Below, in pieces: positions 10,801 through 11,446 of a stretch of 11,446 bases of DNA (positions within the stretch are counted from its first letter, which is position 1; each line of letters begins with the position of its first letter). Below the pieces are notes generated by a model. It saw only the letters and a list, made by a program, of their open reading frames with translations, did no database searches and was not told the origin of the DNA. A program made the position numbers and the translations under genes. Source of the DNA: Phoronis ovalis (lineage: Eukaryota; Phoronida; Phoronidae); NCBI GenBank assembly GCA_028565635.1, contig JAOXYB010041027.1, forward strand, positions 1,575-13,020. The letters run 5' to 3'.

Positions 10801-10961
10801 AAAGGTAATTGGTTACACAGCAAGACTTGTTAATAATTTTAGACCTAACAGTGCTGGGTTAATCGACTTACCTTTGTAAGCTCTGTCTGTTTTTCATCCA
10901 CAGGTGAGTTGACAGGACTTGGTTGGGGTGGTTCATAATCTTTATCTGGGATATAAATTAC
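1734..10961 (-). CDS. OXR1: OXR1/mustard-type TLDc protein, 13 exons visible, 5' end missing
   Basis: The spliced frame joins 10872-10961, 9871-10098, 9056-9237, 7385-8261, 6973-7183, 5683-5718, 4742-4904, 4339-4525, 3494-3610, 2806-2958, 2407-2505, 2090-2163 and 1734-1869 (complement). The total is 2553 bases, 850 residues plus TAG. Residues 1-30 are a Pro/Ser linker, about 90-165 a GRAM-type domain, 167-529 a polar low-complexity region, 542-658 the conserved pre-TLDc block and about 688-850 the TLDc domain. Known for the family: OXR1/NCOA7 proteins protect cells against oxidative damage, and TLDc proteins bind and regulate the vacuolar H+-ATPase. Inferred: the same role here. The visible frame has no start Met, because full-length family members begin with LysM-containing exons that should lie to the right of the window. 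Identification of the family is very secure. The choice between OXR1 and NCOA7 is not meaningful here, since arthropods are believed to have a single co-orthologue. Confidence 0.95.
2090..2163 (-). CDS. OXR1: Exon L: TLDc domain, WSGEN...FGAG segment
   Basis: The 74-bp exon encodes residues 782-805 plus two bases of Arg806: VYHWSGENQFFIRGSMQSLA then FGAG. Human OXR1 has [24 protein letters not shown]. Acceptor tgtag, donor GGAAG|gtaatg, phase 0 in and phase 2 out. The short size is typical of TLDc exons. Confidence 0.95.
2407..2505 (-). CDS. OXR1: Exon K: TLDc domain, HFYGTGESF segment
   Basis: The 99-bp exon encodes residues 749-781: VFGAMASHPLVSNDHFYGTG, then ESFLFTFSDNDFR. It corresponds to human VFGALASEPL...GFYGTGETFVFTF and includes the strongly conserved Gly-Thr-Gly-Glu. 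Acceptor accag, donor TTTAGG|gtaaga, phase 0 both sides. Confidence 0.96.
2806..2958 (-). CDS. OXR1: Exon J: N-terminal half of TLDc domain
   Basis: The 153-bp exon encodes residues 698-748: LTEELPARAEGYPWTLIYST, then NGFSLKTLYRNM, then DTPVLLVVKDTEDN. These are hallmark TLDc motifs (human LPPRTIGYPWTLVYGT, TSLKTLYRTM, DTPVLMVIKDSDG). Acceptor attcag, donor GACAAT|gtaag, phase 0 both sides. The frame remains open upstream into the intron to an ATG at 3010-3012. The identity of the domain is not in doubt. Confidence 0.97.
2959..3493 (-). other. Intron I-J (535 bp)
   Basis: AT-rich intron with gttcg donor and attcag acceptor. Its last 54 bases stay open in the frame of exon J back to an ATG at 3010-3012. 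Nothing else recognisable. Confidence 0.85.
3494..3610 (-). CDS. OXR1: Exon I: helical lead-in to TLDc domain
   Basis: The 117-bp exon encodes residues 659-697, beginning IVNVDEARRRLSLLEVEE and continuing PLPDLLTPSIILEEYHIKK. It matches the family segment between the WE(V/I) motif and the TLDc core (human VSVAEYHRR...LLLPDQIEKL) in the shorter form I recall from arthropods. The last ten residues already belong to the first TLDc helix. Acceptor ttctag, donor AAAAAG|gttcg (weak), phase 0 on both sides, so skipping would keep the frame but remove the start of TLDc. Confidence 0.93.
3611..4338 (-). other. Intron H-I (728 bp)
   Basis: AT-rich intron with gtatg donor and ttctag acceptor. I looked for an alternative first exon joining exon I in phase 0, as used by short mammalian NCOA7 isoforms, and found none convincing. 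No repeat or coding sequence recognised. Confidence 0.85.
4339..4525 (-). CDS. OXR1: Exon H: VDHLYAFFVQWSP block
   Basis: The 187-bp exon completes Lys596 and encodes residues 597-658. VDHLYAFFVQWSPNIYG is almost identical to the human OXR1 stretch (DHLYAFFIQWSPEIY), followed by GFVVLESDDEDSVLEDPF and an end at KDWE, which corresponds to human REWE. Acceptor ttacag, donor GGGAG|gtatg, out in phase 0. The frame also stays open leftward into the preceding intron as far as an ATG at 4570-4572, noted separately as a possible alternative start. Confidence 0.96.
4742..4904 (-). CDS. OXR1: Exon G: start of conserved pre-TLDc block
   Basis: The 163-bp exon encodes Asp542 (split), residues 543-595 and two bases of Lys596. 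It contains LIPKPSVQYEDPPLYLCLK, followed by IGMPVNKRV and a basic stretch KKKKKPEYWFSIPRD. The human OXR1 counterpart has FLCLRVGKPM and HEYWFAVPQER, so the correspondence is clear. Acceptor tgtag, donor GACAA|gtatg, phase 1 in and phase 2 out. The function of this block is not defined independently of the TLDc domain that follows. Confidence 0.95.
4905..5682 (-). other. Intron F-G (778 bp)
   Basis: AT-rich intron with gtatg donor and tgtag acceptor. It holds a CTCF-like motif at 5318-5331 set in a small inverted/direct repeat (CACTAG...CTAGTG and two TAGTGTAC copies). No coding sequence recognised. Confidence 0.8.
5318..5331 (-). promoter_or_regulatory. CTCF-like motif
   Basis: On the minus strand ACACTAGATGGCAC agrees with 13 of 14 positions of the CTCF consensus CCASYAGRKGGCRS as I remember it; only the first base differs. 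It is intronic (F-G). Similar CCATCTAG strings are also common in insect repeats, so binding is not established. Confidence 0.3.
5683..5718 (-). CDS. OXR1: Exon F: 36-bp candidate cassette microexon
   Basis: This 36-bp exon completes Gly530, encodes FHPDFEFDFKF (531-541) and gives one base of codon 542. Upstream lies a T-rich tract with a branch-like ttttaac and a ttctag acceptor; the donor is TTTG|gtatg. Its length is a multiple of three. With it the protein reads SE-G-FHPDFEFDFKF-D-LIPKP; without it exon E joins exon G directly as SE-D-LIPKP. It is therefore frame-neutral and could be alternatively spliced. I do not recall the exact peptide from the family, so support comes from splice signals, phase and the Asp/Phe-rich sequence. 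Confidence 0.6.
6096..6127. repeat. 10-bp tandem repeat, about three copies
   Basis: TTGTTTCTTT-type units repeat with a 10-base period (GTTTCTTTTT on the plus strand), the last one slightly diverged. It lies in intron E-F. On the transcribed strand it is an A/G-rich tract, so it is not a polypyrimidine tract for a nearby exon. Confidence 0.8.
6252..6612. mobile_element. MITE-like element with ~30-bp terminal inverted repeats
   Basis: The left arm (6252-6281) and the reverse complement of the right arm (6583-6612) agree at 27 of 30 positions, sharing GGATCACCAGATAT and AAAGTTA. The ~300-bp interior has no transposase-like frame, so the element would be non-autonomous. The arms remind me of Tc1/mariner-type ends in insects, but this is from memory. 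No clear target-site duplication is seen next to the arms, and the exact ends are uncertain. Confidence 0.6.
6973..7183 (-). CDS. OXR1: Exon E: Ser/Thr-rich segment with basic NLS-like patch
   Basis: The 211-bp exon encodes residues 460-529 plus one base of the next codon. It reads VNDIHDANLTKVPSTTWY, then an acidic Ser/Thr-rich tract, then the basic run KSKATKRSQKKRKARVK at about 491-507, then KPDDMPALFQTSE. Acceptor gtgcag, donor GAAG|gttag (a weaker donor than most in this gene), phase 0 in and phase 1 out. The basic run resembles a bipartite nuclear localisation signal; whether it works as one is inference. The 201-bp intron separating it from exon D is the shortest in the gene. Confidence 0.88.
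7385..8261 (-). CDS. OXR1: Exon D: long polar, probably disordered central region
   Basis: The 877-bp exon completes Asp167 and encodes residues 168-459. The frame is open throughout, joins exon C exactly (GA|T) and exits in phase 0 at GAAAAG|gtaatt; the acceptor is ttacag. The sequence is rich in Ser, Thr, Asn, Asp, Glu and Gln and nearly free of hydrophobic runs, as expected for the long variable linker between GRAM and TLDc. Exceptions are GSITYFQYDEK near residue 375 and an aromatic/hydrophobic stretch from Trp430 (WVNLPHVPSLKNF, then VDFSSGLF), which may be short interaction motifs. A short CAG run gives QQQ at the N-terminal end. I recognise no domain. An open frame this long in such AT-rich DNA is itself strong evidence of coding. 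Confidence 0.92.
8262..9055 (-). other. Intron C-D (794 bp)
   Basis: AT-rich intron with gtaagt donor and ttacag acceptor. A GGAGGTAA sequence occurs twice close together near 8441-8460. Nothing else recognisable. Confidence 0.85.
9056..9237 (-). CDS. OXR1: Exon C: core of GRAM domain
   Basis: The 182-bp exon encodes residues 107-166 plus two bases of Asp167. It reads GVVSGVLLVTPNAVMFDP followed by PMEMIISAALYHDI, nearly word for word the OXR1/NCOA7 GRAM core. GRAM domains are PH-like folds, often lipid- or protein-binding; no ligand can be assigned here. Acceptor ttctag, donor AAAGA|gtaagt, phase 0 in and phase 2 out. Composition is visibly more GC-rich than the flanking introns. Confidence 0.95.
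9238..9870 (-). other. Intron B-C (633 bp)
   Basis: AT-rich intron with gtatg donor and ttctag acceptor. I see no repeat, exon or RNA gene in it. Confidence 0.85.
9871..10098 (-). CDS. OXR1: Exon B: Ser-Pro linker and start of GRAM domain
   Basis: The 228-bp exon encodes residues 31-106. The first part is a hydrophilic linker with NPLSPKSPKNKHPG and SSPKEILPPKPLSEEEA, carrying further Ser-Pro sites. The second part, YERFIKVDVKYITDGM, matches the beginning of the GRAM-type domain of OXR1/NCOA7 (human: KINCKYIT-GKG). The acceptor is attgcag, the donor ATG|gtatg, and both ends are phase 0. The residue before the exon junction is Met106 where I recall Lys in human OXR1. Confidence 0.92.
10099..10871 (-). 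other. Intron A-B (773 bp)
   Basis: AT-rich intron with gtaag donor and attgcag acceptor. I see no repeat, exon or RNA gene in it. Confidence 0.85.
10872..10961 (-). CDS. OXR1: Exon A: post-LysM Pro/Ser linker
   Basis: This 90-bp exon encodes residues 1-30 of the visible frame, beginning VIYIPDKDYEPPQPSPVNSP. It follows a tttttttag acceptor, ends ACAAAG|gtaag and is phase 0 at both sides. In human OXR1 the LysM domain is followed by a similar VLYVPDPEY...SPSLSPVSP stretch, so this exon should sit just after LysM. The two Ser-Pro pairs are possible proline-directed phosphorylation sites. The other two reading frames of the exon meet stops quickly, which supports the chosen phase. Confidence 0.85.
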
Positions 10962-11446
10962 CTAAAAAAACAACAGCAGAAATGTCCGTTATTCCACTGA
11001 GAGCTACATACCGCGACCCTAAATGTGTACCAAATCGCACCAATCTTCTCACACCAAATTTCAGAAAATAGCAAAACACTACAAATTGTATCACAACAAA
11101 GATTTCTAACTAACAGTTATTTTTTTCAAAGATAACATGAGTTCTTTGTAACTGCTTTTTGAGAAAGGGGGAGACAACACGAATTTGGGAAACTTTAGTT
11201 AAATAGCAGTACAACATCAGAATTTATGAACAACATGAAAGGAAATGGCCAACGTTAATCAGCGGAGTGAACGGAGTCACCGGAGTAAAATAACGGAGTA
11301 ACGGAGTAAAACGTTTATTTTAAATTAATTATTACATGATCTGCCTTTATACATATTTTTATTACAAAGAAAATCAATGCAGAGATTATAATTTAATAAC
11401 ATATCAAGAATCTTTATCGATTACTCTCACCTAGCATTGTTGCCGC
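10962..11446 (-). other. 3' part of the intron upstream of exon A
   Basis: Non-coding sequence ending in the tttttttag acceptor of exon A. It holds a CGGAGT tandem array (11263-11307) and, at the window edge, a strong donor-like sequence (CTAG|gtgagag) that may mark another exon. No LysM-coding sequence is visible. Confidence 0.75.
11263..11307. repeat. Imperfect tandem array of CGGAGT
   Basis: Five exact CGGAGT copies start at 11263, 11272, 11281, 11294 and 11302, mostly 8-9 bases apart, with variable AA/GA/CA spacers. The array is conspicuously GC-rich for this AT-rich intron. It may be a microsatellite or minisatellite, or a remnant of a repeat element. Confidence 0.75.

Noticed and set aside
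1-11446. Bacterial-type features such as operons, CRISPR arrays, phage or toxin-antitoxin genes
   Set aside because: The window is explained by one spliced animal gene; there are no regularly spaced repeats and no intact long frames outside its exons.

Overview
The window is AT-rich eukaryotic DNA, most likely from an arthropod (probably an insect). It carries one split gene on the minus strand that fills almost all of it. Thirteen coding exons read from right to left (10961 down to the TAG stop at 1734-1736). All introns have GT...AG ends and every exon phase fits the next, giving one continuous 850-residue reading frame (2553 coding bases including the stop). The protein is an OXR1/NCOA7-family TLDc protein, called mustard (mtd) in Drosophila. 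The assignment rests on recalled family motifs: a GRAM-type domain (KYITDGM / GVVSGVLLVTPN / MFDP), the EDPPLYLCLKIG / PEYWFSIPRD / VDHLYAFFVQWSP block, and a complete C-terminal TLDc domain (LPARAEGYPWTL, SLKTLYR, HFYGTGESF, RFGLWLD, HGR, EAWGFF). The PLPDLL / PARAEGYPW wording is closer to remembered arthropod sequences than to the human protein, so the lineage is an inference.

Layout: 10962-11446 is the end of an upstream intron, with a tandem CGGAGT repeat and a possible exon edge at the far right. The N-terminal LysM-coding exons expected for a full-length protein are not visible and presumably lie beyond the right edge. Exon A (10872-10961) encodes the Pro/Ser linker that usually follows LysM. 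Exons B and C (9871-10098, 9056-9237) encode the GRAM domain. Exon D (7385-8261, 877 bp) and exon E (6973-7183) encode a long, polar, probably disordered region that ends in a basic, NLS-like patch. Exon F (5683-5718) is a 36-bp candidate cassette microexon. Exons G to I (4742-4904, 4339-4525, 3494-3610) encode the conserved pre-TLDc block, and exons J to M (2806-2958, 2407-2505, 2090-2163, 1734-1869) the TLDc domain. The region 1-1733 is 3' UTR and/or downstream DNA with several candidate polyadenylation signals.

The largest intron (E-F, 5719-6972) holds a ~361-bp element bounded by inverted repeats of about 30 bp (MITE-like) and a short 10-bp tandem repeat. I find no second gene, no RNA gene and no CRISPR array. 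The window does not show a clearly new system. The points most worth checking are isoform biology (frame-neutral microexon, in-frame ATGs next to exons H and J, alternative polyadenylation) and the intronic repeat element.
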